Shown: positions 41,501 to 51,480, counted from the first letter of the stretch. The stretch is DNA of 64,000 nt from Galaxea fascicularis (GCA_948470475.1 OX419347.1:9035665-9099664); one strand, 5' to 3'. Program-made: numbers and translations. The notes: generated by a model from the letters alone, not told the origin.

Positions 41501-43298
41501 CTAATGATCCAAACGATGACATTCTTTATGTTTACTTCAAACCCAGGAACATTGGGAGGAAGTCTTTCAATGTCCATAAGACTTTTTGGTGACGTCAAAC
41601 TGTCCCTTTTGTAAAGCAGCAATGTTGTTCTTCAGTGGAATGATAGCCTCATCAGACTTTTTCTATGAATTGTTGTAAACACAACAATTATGCAGTTAGT
41701 TATAAATAATACCACAACCAGGATCAATCAGTACTGTGAAAATGATGTACTCCCCAGTAGTACAATTGATAGCCATGCATAGGACATTGAAAAAATGCAA
41801 TAAAAAGATGGGGTCAATGTGCTTGTTTTGGCCCTGCTTGCCCTTTATGTTAAGTGTTTTTACTGAGTTAAGCGAGAATGTCTGAAACTTGAACAACCCA
41901 AGAATACCAGTACTCAATGTTTCTAATGTGTGTACTAAATGATGCCACAATTATTGTAAAGAATCCCCGTAGCTGGTTCAAGCAGACGGAATGATCCAAA
42001 CTTCAAACTTTGTTACAGGCAAATAAAGTAAGCTTACTACAAATTCTATGATTGTACAGTGATACTTTGCTTTTGCCTTCATCAAAACAAAGAATAGCGG
42101 CAATGTTCAAACAGGATAATAGAACTGCCAAGTGTATAATTTATGATAGGTAATGAAGCAATAAATTTCGAATAAATTTAAGCTTATTATCATAACTTAA
42201 TATTAATATGTTGGACTCACCCCTGTTCTTCCTAGTTTGGACAGGTTGATCAAGTCCTGCCAGGCACTGTCTGATATCCTAGACTTGAACAACAGGTAAT
42301 GCCAGTCTGGAACCCTCAAGGCTTTTACCCTCTCTTCCCACGCCCCTTCTGGCAAAAGTTTGGAAAACGCTGCTTGGACGCCTTCTTCCTTGATTAAGGA
42401 GTCAAAAGTAGTCACAACAACTTCGCAGGCTTCACGGCCAGCGTTTCCATTCAAGCTACAGCACTCTCCAAGAACAGAACCAAGGGATTCTCCATTGCTT
42501 TCGCAAAGTGTGGAGACTGCCCTCATAAAATCTACTGCTGTCTCCGGGATTTTTTTCTTCTTGAAGGGAGGAGAAAGGTTTTCGTTGCCTCGCAGTTCCA
42601 ACAGTCCTCTTTCTCTTCTCAGATATTGGCGGGATGTGTTGGACAGGTAATGGCGCGCTTTTTGGTTTTGGCGGGCTTGGGGTGCTTGGTGGAGTTGGTG
42701 GTAAACCAGACAAAGAGGTCCCTTTTTCGCAACTCATCTGAGCTCGCAGCACCAAAAGTTCTTTGGATGTTGCGGAAAGCTGGCCTTGTAATGCTTCCGT
42801 GAGGCACTTCAGACGCTGGATTTCATGCGGCTCTTCATCTCGTTCATGAAGATCAAACTTATTGATCCAAGCCAACATCCTTCGAAATTCTTCCGAATTG
42901 ATGAATGGTATTCCCTGGAGTGAATTTTGGCGGAGGATACCGAGGATGAGGCCAAAGGCTGACGCTACGTACACTTTTTCGCTTCGTCGACAAGCGGCCG
43001 AGAACCAACTGGCGGAGGCGGGAACTCCATCATCGCTGACGAGATCGTCCAGTTCTACTTGGCGGTATTCATCAGAAAATACCTGCGCAAAACCTGAAGA
43101 ACATAGTCTCGAGGGTTTGCCACTACAGAGAACGGAATTTAGCGCAAACCAAGACTTCGTAGGATCCAACGAATGCGATAACACTTTTTGTAGAAGAGAG
43201 TATTTCTCTTCGCTAATGCTGCTCTTCTCCATCCCAACCAACCTCTGACGAAATTTCTGGCGATAAATACCGCTATATATTTTCAAACTTAGCGCCAT
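35594..43298 (-). CDS. multi-exon gene: putative transposase-like region plus C-terminal Ulp1 (C48) protease
   Basis: Minus strand, at least 11 exons with GT-AG junctions, roughly 43298-42224, 41662-41427, 40594-40546, 39818-39714, 39430-39308, 39047-38973, 38848-38667, 38238-38088, 37730-37652, 37318-37221 and 37040-35594. Exon 1 is about 1 kb, with a Pro/Lys linker and a frameshift at an A7 run near 42555. Middle exons read LRDVLLFNLKIDGRPFFG, KHYHIKFKVTLDYKGLHVLL, GHGLAVEFCIFCSAL, CDCDLGRHEVCLEH and LSNQGFEAAHKLHK, the layout of RNase H-fold transposases of the KDZ kind. The last exon is an Ulp1 domain: HWGLLCFDVETKTIYFDDGL (His, Asp) and GIGAGSCGVGVILAI (Cys). A TAA in exon 7 and the shifts suggest decay. 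The transposase role is inference. Confidence 0.6.
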
Positions 43299-43571
43299 CG
43301 TACAAAAACACTGCCATTATAGAGGTAAATCCAATTATTTCCATTGTCAGTAGTGAAGTCTTCGCAACAAATTAACAGCGAACTTTCGTTACTTACGCAG
43401 TTGGATGTTTAATGATTGGTAAACCACAAGCCACTAAAAAGTGGGCTCACACTATTCCTCGCACTACTCGGTCGGGCTGCTTGACCCGGGCGTTCTCGCC
43501 GGTACAGTCTCGTCTTTTCAGGTCGACTTTGGCATTCAAGCAACTGTAAAAATTCGACTTTTCTCTTCAAA
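43299..43571. other. 5' flank of the Ulp1 gene, no gene
   Basis: Non-coding. Contains a GC-rich stretch (CTGCTTGACCCGGGCGTTCT) near 43478. It may hold the promoter of the minus-strand gene, but no clear TATA box is seen. Confidence 0.35.
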
Positions 43572-43890
43572 CTAGTATATGTGACCCTCCATATGACTTT
43601 GATGCTAAAGGTGATAGCACGCTCACAACACACCTCCATTTTACAACAAAAGAAATAGGTTTTAGCACACTTAATGTGTGTCCAGGAGCACACTTCATTA
43701 GCAAATTCTTTTGTTTCATAGGACACACTTGAAACAATAGAGCGTGACCATTCGAACAACGTAGTGAAAGCAGTCGAACAAAAAAGCGTGTTAACCTTTG
43801 AAAACAAACCATAGTGTGCAAAATGACACAACACACTACCGGTGCATGCACTTAAGTGTGCAAGATCGCACGCAAAGTTTAGATAGAGTG
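43572..43890 (+). repeat. left TIR of the 43572-50376 element
   Basis: Inverted counterpart of about 50095-50376. Rich in ACACAC and GTGTGT words. Confidence 0.6.
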
Positions 43891-43977
43891 TGTTTTGCGT
43901 CAAGAGTGTCAGAAAGTCATATCGATGAGTATTGTTACTTACCCAGCGTCGGGATAATTTTGACACATTGGACACAC

Positions 43978-44140
43978 TATCCGCAAGAGTTTTTTTTAAA
44001 CAGTTTTCTACCTCTAAAGTTCTCTGCACGTTATAACAAATATGTTTTTTGAACGGAACTCTTTTTTAGCTTCAAATAGACACCAGAAGCATCCAAATAT
44101 CTTTTCTAGAACGGGAGTTATGATTTTTTTTCTATAGTAT
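43978..44140 (+). repeat. direct repeat flanking Ngaro, copy 1
   Basis: CCGCAAGAGTTTTTTT, TTCTACCTCTAAAGTTCTCT, ATAGACACCAGAAGCATCC. A near-identical direct copy is at 48992-49142 on the other side of the Ngaro element. Confidence 0.8.
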
Positions 44141-44353
44141 CAGTTTTACAGGCAGTTTGTTTACATTTTCGCGTGATAGCAAGAAATGTTTTTGGATGTA
44201 AAATCGCACTCATACGCTGGCATAATTTAATGGAAACTATAGCAGTCAATAACAAAACGAAAGAGAAATGTTATTAGACAGAGTTTTGATTTTTTCACAA
44301 AAATATAATCTTTCTTGCCACATTTGCATACGCGACAGTGTCGGGATAATTTT

Positions 44354-44738
44354 CATTTGACAAATCAAAACTCCAAATTATCTCCCTACTTTATCACGCA
44401 ACATTGTTAAAGACTGAGACCAGACACGTTTGGGCTGAAAATAAAACTTTAATTAATTACACGCTCGTATGATTGTCCCTGGGAGGGCGGGAGGGAATAA
44501 CAAACTGTCGAGGGATCACACGCGGCTGAAGCGACGAGCTAACTGAGCACGAGGTCAAAGAGACGCGAACATGAGACGATGGCACAGCGCGATCTCCGTC
44601 AATAATTAACCTATTTGACAAATCAAAACTCCAAATTATCTCCCTACTTTATCACGCAACATTGTTAAAGACTGAGACCAGACACGTTTGGGCTGAAAAT
44701 AAAACTTTAATTAATTACACGCTCGTATGATTGTCCCC
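44354..44738 (-). repeat. Ngaro B1-A2-B2 terminal repeat block
   Basis: Two copies of a ~128-bp B repeat (44354-44483, 44611-44738) flank one A repeat (44496-44608). The second A copy lies at the other end (48860-48977). Used for template jumping and circle formation in Ngaro elements. Confidence 0.9.
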
Positions 44739-44947
44739 AAAAGTATTAAAAGATTGGCCCAAACGTGTCGTGATTGAAAAAGAAAAAAATATATATATAT
44801 ATATGGGATGATTGATAAGGATAAAACTCGTGCTGTGTAGAAAAGCTGTGTATAAAGGTTTAAGTATATGCGAATATACAAGCTAACCAATGTAAATAAA
44901 GAAAGGGAAAAAAAAAATAGGCTAATCTCAGCGGTCGGAAAGGGAAC

Positions 44948-45907
44948 TTAAGTGTTTAGGAAAAGGCCTGCTGCCATAATGTCAGCCACCTGTGAACGAG
45001 TAGACAGGGGCAAAGATAAATAGACTTGGTAAGCGTCAGACCGCCAATCTCCGTGGAGCTTTATCAAATGTTCAGGAACACCCGCTTGATAGGCATACGT
45101 AGCTCCGCCTCGTCTGAAACTGTGTGGGGAGTAATTGGCTGGATTTAATCCCAAGCAAGCAAGGAGTCTCTTGAGAGAAGTAGTGAAGTAAGAAGCTGTG
45201 AGTGGAGTGAAACCTGGACTGCGGCCAACCGGAAGACAGAATAACGGCGCGACAGGAGGTGCGGGAACCAAGGTGAAGTAATGGCGAATGGCTGACACAG
45301 GGCACAGTGAGGAGTTTGGAATGCTAGGAAGAGGAATGATGTGAATGCCTTCTTGGAATTGCCGTGTTTTAGACCACTTGATACGTAACAGGGCACCAGA
45401 GTCAGTGAATTTAATGTCCTGTCGGGTCAGGTGCATATCGCGGTTGAACGAAGAGGCAGACGCAGCGACCAGATTGGACTTGCGTAAAAAGGAGAAGAAT
45501 GCTTTGGTAAACAACGCCCACAGAGCCGCTTGTGCTGGTACGGTCAAATCCAAGGAACGATGGATGGAAACCAAGATGTTCAGTGTCATGGGATGTTTTT
45601 GGCGTGAAGAGGAACCCAGCAGTCGCTTAAGCCCTTTCTTAGTGAGAGTTAAATCGAAGCTGTTAAATGACTCCGTAGTGAAACCCTCATAGAGGTGAAG
45701 AAGGCGAACCGCGTTCAGATGGTTTAAGATGTAATTAAAAGAGGACGTCCTGCATGCTAAAACGGAAGCATACGCGGACAGTGTTTGAGGTGAGGCTGGC
45801 AGAGGACCCAAAGTGTACTGTTCACAGAAATGGTAATAAGATTTCCATTGAGAACGGAGATTACGCAAAGTTCCTGGAGCATAAGCGTTCGCTTGAATCG
45901 AGGCCAC
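44948..45907 (-). CDS. Ngaro tyrosine recombinase
   Basis: 319 residues, intact. The frame begins ASIQANAYAPGTLRNLRSQW, with the core-binding domain first. Catalytic residues: Arg in the FFSFLRKSNL region (about residue 140), then HSFRRGGATYAYQAG (His-x-x-Arg, about residue 262), HGDWRSDAYQVYL with Trp/His and the Tyr nucleophile near residue 292. It would integrate double-stranded circular cDNA without target duplication. The annotated start codon is not ATG in this frame, so the exact start is uncertain. Confidence 0.88.
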   Translation of the reverse strand: MASIQANAYAPGTLRNLRSQWKSYYHFCEQYTLGPLPASPQTLSAYASVLACRTSSFNYILNHLNAVRLLHLYEGFTTESFNSFDLTLTKKGLKRLLGSSSRQKHPMTLNILVSIHRSLDLTVPAQAALWALFTKAFFSFLRKSNLVAASASSFNRDMHLTRQDIKFTDSGALLRIKWSKTRQFQEGIHIIPLPSIPNSSLCPVSAIRHYFTLVPAPPVAPLFCLPVGRSPGFTPLTASYFTTSLKRLLACLGLNPANYSPHSFRRGGATYAYQAGVPEHLIKLHGDWRSDAYQVYLSLPLSTRSQVADIMAAGLFLNT

Positions 45908-45996
45908 AAGATCATCGAGGGCGTGTGGAGGCGAGGAAAAGGAGACATTGGCACTGGTGGAGGGCAGTCCTGTGAAGGAAACACAGAAGCGGGAAG

Positions 45997-47685
45997 TTAG
46001 CAGCTGATTTGAAACTCGAAGAACTCAGGTGGGCAATAGACGTGAGTTGTGGTAAGAGTGGACGTGAGCTCGGAAAACCTGTGCTGGTGCGTGGGAGACA
46101 AATGCCAGCGGCTTAGATGATCCGCAATGGAGTTTGTAATGCCGGGTATGTGCGTGGAGACGATTTCCAAGTCCCAGGCCGCTGTTAGAAACCATATTTC
46201 GCGCAAACAACGTTGCATTCCTGGGGCGCGCGAGCGGCCAGAGTTAAGTGCGAGTACACTGTTCTCGTTGTCGCATTGTAAGACCAAACGCTGACCTCGG
46301 AGGAGCGGAGCCCAGATCTTGAGAGCCACCATGATGGCCAGTAATTCCAGGGTGTTGATGTCATGGCCAAAACGGTGAAGGACTGAGCTAGGAAAAGGCG
46401 TGTGGAAATACTGGCCGTTGAAGAAGCCACCGGCTCCCGTGCTGCATGCATCGGTAGAGAGATACATAGGGTCGTTGCGCCATGGGACAGTTTTGATGAT
46501 AGTTACACCGTTGTAAAATGGGAGAAAATAGCACCACCATCGCAAATCAGCTTTGTTGTCGGGCGAGAGCGGACAGACAGATGATAATTTATGGACGCGT
46601 AACGTGTACAAGAGGGTAGACATGAAAACTCGGGCGGGACGAACACAAGCAGTGACGTAGGACATCACTCCAAGAAGAGACTGAAGTTCGGTTCGAGAGA
46701 CGTGGTCAACGGGCAAGAGCGACGAGCAGCGATCGAAAAGCTCCTGTACACGTTCGGGAGAAACGGAGACAGTCATGTTAGCAGTGTCGACGAAGACTCC
46801 AAGGAAAACCATAGAAGTGGCTGGAGGGGACGCTTTTTCAGGCGAGGTATCCAGGCCTAACTCTTCCAGTAGGGAACCCAAAGTCTGGAAAGCCTTCGCT
46901 GACTTATCAGGAATTTCAGCGCCACCAAAATCATCGATGTAGTTTGTGCAGTGGAAGCCTAGATCTCGGTACATGAAAGTGATAGCAGTAGTGGAGCGTT
47001 GGCACATCATGGCGGAGGAGCGAAGGCCAAAAGGGGGGGCGATGTCGAAGTAAAAGGCGTTGCGATGACGGAAACCAAGGAGATGATAATCACGTGGGTC
47101 GACACGTAATTGTCTGTAAGCTCTGCTGAGGTCCATCTTAAAGAGATGACAATGACTGCCTTTCAAACGGATTATGTCCAGGAGAGCATCTACCCCGGGT
47201 AGGCGGAGCTTAAAGTCGACACCCAGATAAGTATCGGCCGGAATCCCTGAGTTAACTGAGGATCCTCGAGGAAAACTGAGATCGACGACGACACGTGGTT
47301 TGCCTTTACTACTGTAGGCGATTTGAAGAGGGGAAGTCGTGAGATCGTTCGAGAGCGGATTGGACGAGAAAGGACCGCAAGTCGCACCGAGTTCGCATTC
47401 GCGGGTGAGGTAAGAGTCGATAACATCTGGTCTGGATAAGGCGGACCCGTGATTTCTGGCTGAGGATACAGGAGTTTCGTCGATGGCATAGCCAACGGGC
47501 CAGCCAAATTCAAGGAAATCGCAGAGGTGCGTGTCGGAGTAGGTTGCTAAGCGACTCCGCCATGCGGGGATGTTGAGATTCGAAGGAACGGGAAGACGCA
47601 ACGTGAAGGCGTTTGGACCAGACGCGGACTGAAGCTGGGCGTGGAGAGCAATGAGATGTGGGAATATAGAAGATTTCAATGGCAA
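45997..47685 (-). CDS. Ngaro reverse transcriptase / RNase H
   Basis: 562 residues, intact. RT motifs: PRVVDLSFPRGSSVNSGI, HLFKMDLSRAYRQLRVDPRD (motif A), PFGLRSSAMMCQR and the TNYIDDFGG catalytic box near residue 256. RNase H follows with LSTDACSTGAGGFFNG, INTLELLAIMVALKIW and QCDNENSVLAL, then HIPGITNSIADHLSRWH. This RT/RH sequence with no protease or DDE integrase is typical of DIRS-order elements. It lies between the gag-like and recombinase genes. Confidence 0.92.
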   Translation of the reverse strand: MPLKSSIFPHLIALHAQLQSASGPNAFTLRLPVPSNLNIPAWRSRLATYSDTHLCDFLEFGWPVGYAIDETPVSSARNHGSALSRPDVIDSYLTRECELGATCGPFSSNPLSNDLTTSPLQIAYSSKGKPRVVVDLSFPRGSSVNSGIPADTYLGVDFKLRLPGVDALLDIIRLKGSHCHLFKMDLSRAYRQLRVDPRDYHLLGFRHRNAFYFDIAPPFGLRSSAMMCQRSTTAITFMYRDLGFHCTNYIDDFGGAEIPDKSAKAFQTLGSLLEELGLDTSPEKASPPATSMVFLGVFVDTANMTVSVSPERVQELFDRCSSLLPVDHVSRTELQSLLGVMSYVTACVRPARVFMSTLLYTLRVHKLSSVCPLSPDNKADLRWWCYFLPFYNGVTIIKTVPWRNDPMYLSTDACSTGAGGFFNGQYFHTPFPSSVLHRFGHDINTLELLAIMVALKIWAPLLRGQRLVLQCDNENSVLALNSGRSRAPGMQRCLREIWFLTAAWDLEIVSTHIPGITNSIADHLSRWHLSPTHQHRFSELTSTLTTTHVYCPPEFFEFQISC

Positions 47686-47790
47686 TTGCTGGACAGGAGA
47701 CGAGGGGCCGACGCTAGGCGGGTTGGAAGACGGAGAGGGTTGTGGATGAAGTAAGGTCTGGCTCGAGGATTCAGCGGGAGAAAAGGCTAG

Positions 47791-48804
47791 TCAAACTTTG
47801 GAAGCTGTGTCGGTACGGCGAAGAGGAACCGGAAACTTCCGTTTTGGACAGGTGAACGCTTGATGGTCAGAGCACTTGCACACTACACGGATGTGGGACT
47901 TAGGGCAATCTGGTTTGGCACAGTCGTCATACCAGCTCCAGGCGTCGCAGATTTGGTGGCGTGCGATGGCGGATTGAGATTCCGTAGGGGGGGTTGGTGG
48001 TTTTGAAGCAGGTTTGGCAGCTTTGGGTGGAGAGTTGGCGAGAAGACAGGTGGGGAGAAAAAATGACTGCTTAAGAGGCTCGAAGCTGTCTCCCCAGTTG
48101 ACTAAACCCAACTCAATCGAGCGAAGGACTTTATAATGGTAAGAACGTACCGCTGACCACTGGTAGGACGACGCGAGGACCATGAGCTCATGGAAATGCT
48201 CCATAATCGTTTCTCTATCGGGCTTATCTGCAAGCTGCTTAATGATCATGGTGTAACCCGCGCAGAACTCGGCAAAAGAAAGGTCAACATAAAGCTTTGG
48301 CTCACCTGGTGCGTAGATGTGTGGCCATTGTTGTGGGTTGGTGATTTTCTGCGGCGCTTTCACATCACCCAAGGACTTGTTATTTGTGGCTGTTTCAGAG
48401 GTGTGAGTTGTGCCGCCAATCCTGCTTTCGAGTTGGGCTAACTGGAGGCGCAATTCAAGTTTTCTTATCTCGCGATCTTGATTTTCCTTAAGGAGTTGAA
48501 GGCGAGTGATTTCATCGTCGCGGCTTGGGGGCGTTCCGGCTTTAATGTGCTCTGGCAAACCCGGTGGAAAGTTGAAATTTGGAGTATCCGGCGTAGATCC
48601 AGAAGGACGCGTCTTGGGAATAGCCCCTTTCTTGTCCTTTCGTTCCTTCTTCTCCTGCTTGTCGTTAATTTTGGCAATTTTAGGCTCGGTGGCGAAGAGC
48701 TGTGACGTTGTCGGGTCTGCTGGGTCGAGCGATGGTAGATCCCAAGCGTAATCGGGACTCAAATGACGAAAACTGCTGCGTGTCACACGAGGGCTGTTAG
48801 GCAT
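47791..48804 (-). CDS. Ngaro Gag-like protein with Cys/His-rich end
   Basis: 337 residues from ATG 48804. The N-terminus is charged (KQEKKERKDKKGAIPKTRPS). A coiled coil follows near 95-135 (LQLLKENQDREIRKLELRLQ), then a helical domain (YVDLSFAEFCAGYTMIIKQL) resembling a capsid-like fold region. It ends in a zinc-binding pattern (AWSWYDDCAKPDCPKSHIRV, then CKCSDHQAFTCPKRK). Such CX..C..C..H ends occur in Ngaro/DIRS ORF1 proteins. Position at the 5' end supports Gag. Confidence 0.8.
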   Translation of the reverse strand: MPNSPRVTRSSFRHLSPDYAWDLPSLDPADPTTSQLFATEPKIAKINDKQEKKERKDKKGAIPKTRPSGSTPDTPNFNFPPGLPEHIKAGTPPSRDDEITRLQLLKENQDREIRKLELRLQLAQLESRIGGTTHTSETATNNKSLGDVKAPQKITNPQQWPHIYAPGEPKLYVDLSFAEFCAGYTMIIKQLADKPDRETIMEHFHELMVLASSYQWSAVRSYHYKVLRSIELGLVNWGDSFEPLKQSFFLPTCLLANSPPKAAKPASKPPTPPTESQSAIARHQICDAWSWYDDCAKPDCPKSHIRVVCKCSDHQAFTCPKRKFPVPLRRTDTASKV

Positions 48805-48859
48805 AATGGCTTACCGGCGAAGAGCGTCGAAACTTTGATGGGAGAAAAGGGAAACAACA

Positions 48860-48977
48860 AATAACAAACTGTCGAGGGATCACACACGGCTGAAGCGACG
48901 AGCTAACTGAGCACGAGGTCAAAGAGACGCGAACATGAGACGATGGCACAGCGCGATCTCCGTCAATAATTAACCTA
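48860..48977 (-). repeat. Ngaro A1 repeat (5' end)
   Basis: Nearly identical to 44496-44608. I noticed a single clear difference, cacacAcggctg here versus cacacGcggctg there. Confidence 0.9.
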
Positions 48978-48991
48978 CATGTTGGGCGTGC

Positions 48992-49142
48992 TACCGCAAG
49001 AGTTTTTTTCAACAGTTTTCTACCTCTAAAGTTCTCTGCGCGTTATAACAAATATGTTTTTTGAACGGAGCTCTTTTTTAGCTTTAAATAGACACCAGAA
49101 GCATCCAAATATCTTTCCTAGAACGAGAATTATCATTTTTTT
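48992..49142 (+). repeat. direct repeat flanking Ngaro, copy 2
   Basis: Matches 43978-44140 in the same orientation (TTCTACCTCTAAAGTTCTCT, ATAGACACCAGAAGCATCC). Confidence 0.8.
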
Positions 49143-50094
49143 TTTTACTGGAGTAGAGGATTTTTGTTTCAGTTTCACAGTCACACAGTTTACCGGTCAG
49201 ATTCTTATCATAGGAAAGCATGTGATCAATGAACTAGGATCAAAAGCCTATTTATTCGTTAAATACAACCAATACTTTTGGAAAAGTATTTTATGATTGT
49301 AATTGAAGCTAGAAAATAGCTACGTTCGTTAAAATATTCAGCATCAACCCATAAACAATTTTACCGCAGATATTTGCATCCAAAAACCAGGAAAACACTT
49401 CCCGCTATCGCGCGAAAATGTAAACAAACACGTGAACGGCGTGACAATGTATTTTATTTTGGTTTCGTTGCTGTGAATCCTACAACGATATTCTCGTTTG
49501 ACTCAATTAAATATCGTTATGGCGATTTTTCGCTTGAACGAGATCTTGTTAGACTCTGTACGAAATGTCGTTGCTGCAAAATTTAATTTACGAGTTAAAA
49601 CAACTGCACCAGACATCATTCCCAGTCGTACGTAGAATTAAGCTTATCGCTCGGAAGTTTGCCACATCAAACACTTAAAGTACTGCTATTCTTGTAAAGT
49701 TTCCAAGGGTGTTTTCACCATTCTACCGTTTATGAATAAAATGTTTTTGTCCCAAAGTCTGTCAACAAAACTGCAGGCAGTAGAATTCATGTTTCATTGT
49801 TACCGATACGGTTCGAGAAAGTGACTGTCCGTTTAATTATCGGTCTTGTTGATTAAACGGTTAGAGTCCGTTTATTGCACATCCGTTTGAACGTTTTGGG
49901 AAAGCGTTTTTAAGCCAAAATCCAACACCACCACGAGGAACACATAAAGTCCCATTTTTTTTTTATTTCGTGCGCCCGGTTATTTGTTCAGTGGGTTCAA
50001 TTACGGTCTATCAATTCATCCATATGTCCTCCATCGCATTGTTGTCAATAGAACAAAAATTGAAATAAACATTTCTTGATACTAAACAAGTTTT
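49143..50094. other. interior of TIR element, no gene
   Basis: AT-rich and non-coding. GCGCGAAAATGTAAACAAAC (49411) is inverted relative to GTTTGTTTACATTTTCGCG (44156) on the other side of Ngaro, so parts of the interior are also palindromic. Confidence 0.45.
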
Positions 50095-50376
50095 TGACTA
50101 CTTCGTTTTACCTCCTGGCGAATTTTAGCGTGTTCAGCTGCACACTTGGCGTGCGATCTTTTGCACACTAAGCGTGACATCAAGCACGCTGAAAAAAACA
50201 AAGGAACTAGCGTGTTAAACTCTTCCAAAACAAAGCAAGTGTGTCCTCCTTTGTTTTCGCAATTATATATGCGCATATCTATGTCTTCAGGACACACAAG
50301 GTGTGTTGTGTGAGTGTGTTGTGAGCGTGCTATCACCTTTAGCTTCAAAGTCATATGGAGGGTCACATATGTAGTT
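50095..50376 (-). repeat. right TIR of the 43572-50376 element
   Basis: Inverted counterpart of 43572-43890, ending TATGGAGGGTCACATATG. Confidence 0.6.
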
Positions 50377-50460
50377 TGGAAAGCTAAACTACAAGCTTAA
50401 GCGGCACAAAACCCAAATGCGTCAAAAAAATAACAGTGAAGTATTCTGGCCCGGCACTAA

Positions 50461-50770
50461 GTGTACTTTTCCTGCCGACAAAGTAAATCACACAATCTGA
50501 GGTCACAAGTCTATGACCCACTTAGATTCGTGGCACCCTTCGTCCTTCAGGTCAAGATCTTACTTCAAGACCTTTGCCGGAAAAACCTTGGCCGGGAGGA
50601 CCAGATTCGTGAGAAAGACCTACAGCGATGGACGAGCTGGCTGGAGGAGCTACCGAAACTAGAGCAATTCTCAGTTGAAAGGTGCTTCAAGCTAACCAAC
50701 CTTGCTGACATTGTCTCCTGCCAGTTACATCATTTCTCTGACGCTTCACAAGTCGCGTCAAAGTTAAAGC
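50461..50770 (+). pseudogene. BEL/Pao retrotransposon pol fragment
   Basis: About 100 residues. SQVYDPLRFVAPFVLQVKIL followed by LQDLCRKNLGRED, RWTSWLEELPKLEQFSVERC and ADIVSCQLHHFSDASQVA matches the region between RT and RNase H of BEL/Pao pol proteins (DPLG..P....K...Q, then HHFSDAS). Nothing else of the element is present. The frame dissolves at 50770 into telomere-like repeats. An isolated fragment inside the large insertion. Confidence 0.8.
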
Positions 50771-50794
50771 TAACCCTAACCTAACCCTAACCCT
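50768..50794. repeat. short telomere-like CCCTAA repeat
   Basis: CTAACCCTAACCTAACCCTA: three to four degenerate CCCTAA units directly after the BEL/Pao fragment. Confidence 0.7.
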
Positions 50795-51291
50795 CTATGC
50801 GTAGGCACGCGCAGCCACTCTCTGTGGCCGGCGTAGCCAGCTACGCGTAAATAAGAAAAAGTCCCGGGATACTCTGCAATTTAGCCCTGGGCTGTCTACG
50901 CTTCCGGAGACGTGTGTTGAAAAACACCATTTAGGAAAACTCCACTCGTTTTTAATAAAGGCGATTTATTTATTTCCTGTCCTATATCTGGCGCATCCAA
51001 CACACATGTCTTGTCGGACTTGGAACGACCTTGTAACTTTTCTTTTATTTTTAGCCCAGAGTGATGAATATCATTGCAGACAGACTCTGTCATTTCCTGC
51101 CATTTTGTAATCTAATTTTAAAAAAATCTGCCCAGGTGATGACTTGCGATTGATACGTACCATTCATTTGCCTTGCATTGGTCTCCGAAGCATCATATAA
51201 CGTAATCAGTCAACACTTGTATTGTTTTTTATTGCGCAATTGGGTCACTTTTATGTGACCATGGCCGACCAAAGATCCAGTAACTAAGGCG
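50795..51291. other. no gene recognised
   Basis: Includes a short imperfect inverted word GGCCGGCGTAGCCAGCTACG near 50828. The rest is non-coding up to the candidate right TIR at 51292. Confidence 0.4.
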
Positions 51292-51480
51292 TGAGGGTTC
51301 TCATGCTTGCAACGTCTTTGTTGCGAGGATCCTTTTTATTTGCCTTTCAATGTCAAGACGAAGTAATCATTAAAAAGGTGTTTTTCTTCAGTTCACTATG
51401 GTGATCATTGACTTTCTCAGATTTGAAGGGTGTGGGGCTAAAAAGCCCCGAGGGTCTTGTCCATGGGTCGGTCCGGGTCA

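Larger units (their letters stand above)
44354..48977 (-). mobile_element. Ngaro-type YR retrotransposon with split direct repeats
   Basis: Minus strand, 4.6 kb, with gag, RT/RNase H and tyrosine recombinase all open. The ends follow the A1...B1-A2-B2 pattern. A1 is 48860-48977 and A2 is 44496-44608 (ACAAACTGTCGAGGGATCAC). B1 is 44611-44738 and B2 is 44354-44483 (ACAAATCAAAACTCCAAATT). Copies of each pair are almost identical. This is the best preserved element of the window besides the Gypsy copy. Confidence 0.9.
43572..50376. mobile_element. TIR-bounded element interrupted by Ngaro
   Basis: Both ends carry ATATGTGACCCTCCATATGA and AGGTGATAGCACGCTCACAA in inverted orientation. Inward similarity is diverged but continues for about 300 bases (TTAACACGCT, GTGTGTCC, GATCGCACGC words). 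Without the Ngaro copy it is about 2.2 kb and has no recognisable transposase, so it is probably non-autonomous. Target duplication is not evident. Confidence 0.6.
31835..51305. mobile_element. ~19.5-kb insertion in Polinton with candidate short TIRs
   Basis: CATGAGAACCCTCA at 31835-31848 is matched exactly inverted at 51292-51305. A second inverted match follows inside (GCCATGGTTGCCACA against GGCCATGGTCACATAA). The flanking octamers CTTAGAAT and CTTGCAAC agree at 5 of 8 positions, possibly an old 8-bp duplication. Removing the segment restores Polinton gene order (exonuclease-like, then RING, PolB) and normal size. Its own large gene is a multi-exon Ulp1-domain protein. Boundaries are a proposal. 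Confidence 0.5.

Noticed and set aside
43409..44052. Open frames in the left TIR of the 43.6-50.4 kb element
   Set aside because: The sequence is inverted-repeat DNA. The frame is not kept in the other TIR copy.
45345..46584. Plus-strand frames opposite the Ngaro RT and recombinase
   Set aside because: Shadows of intact minus-strand genes with full catalytic motifs.
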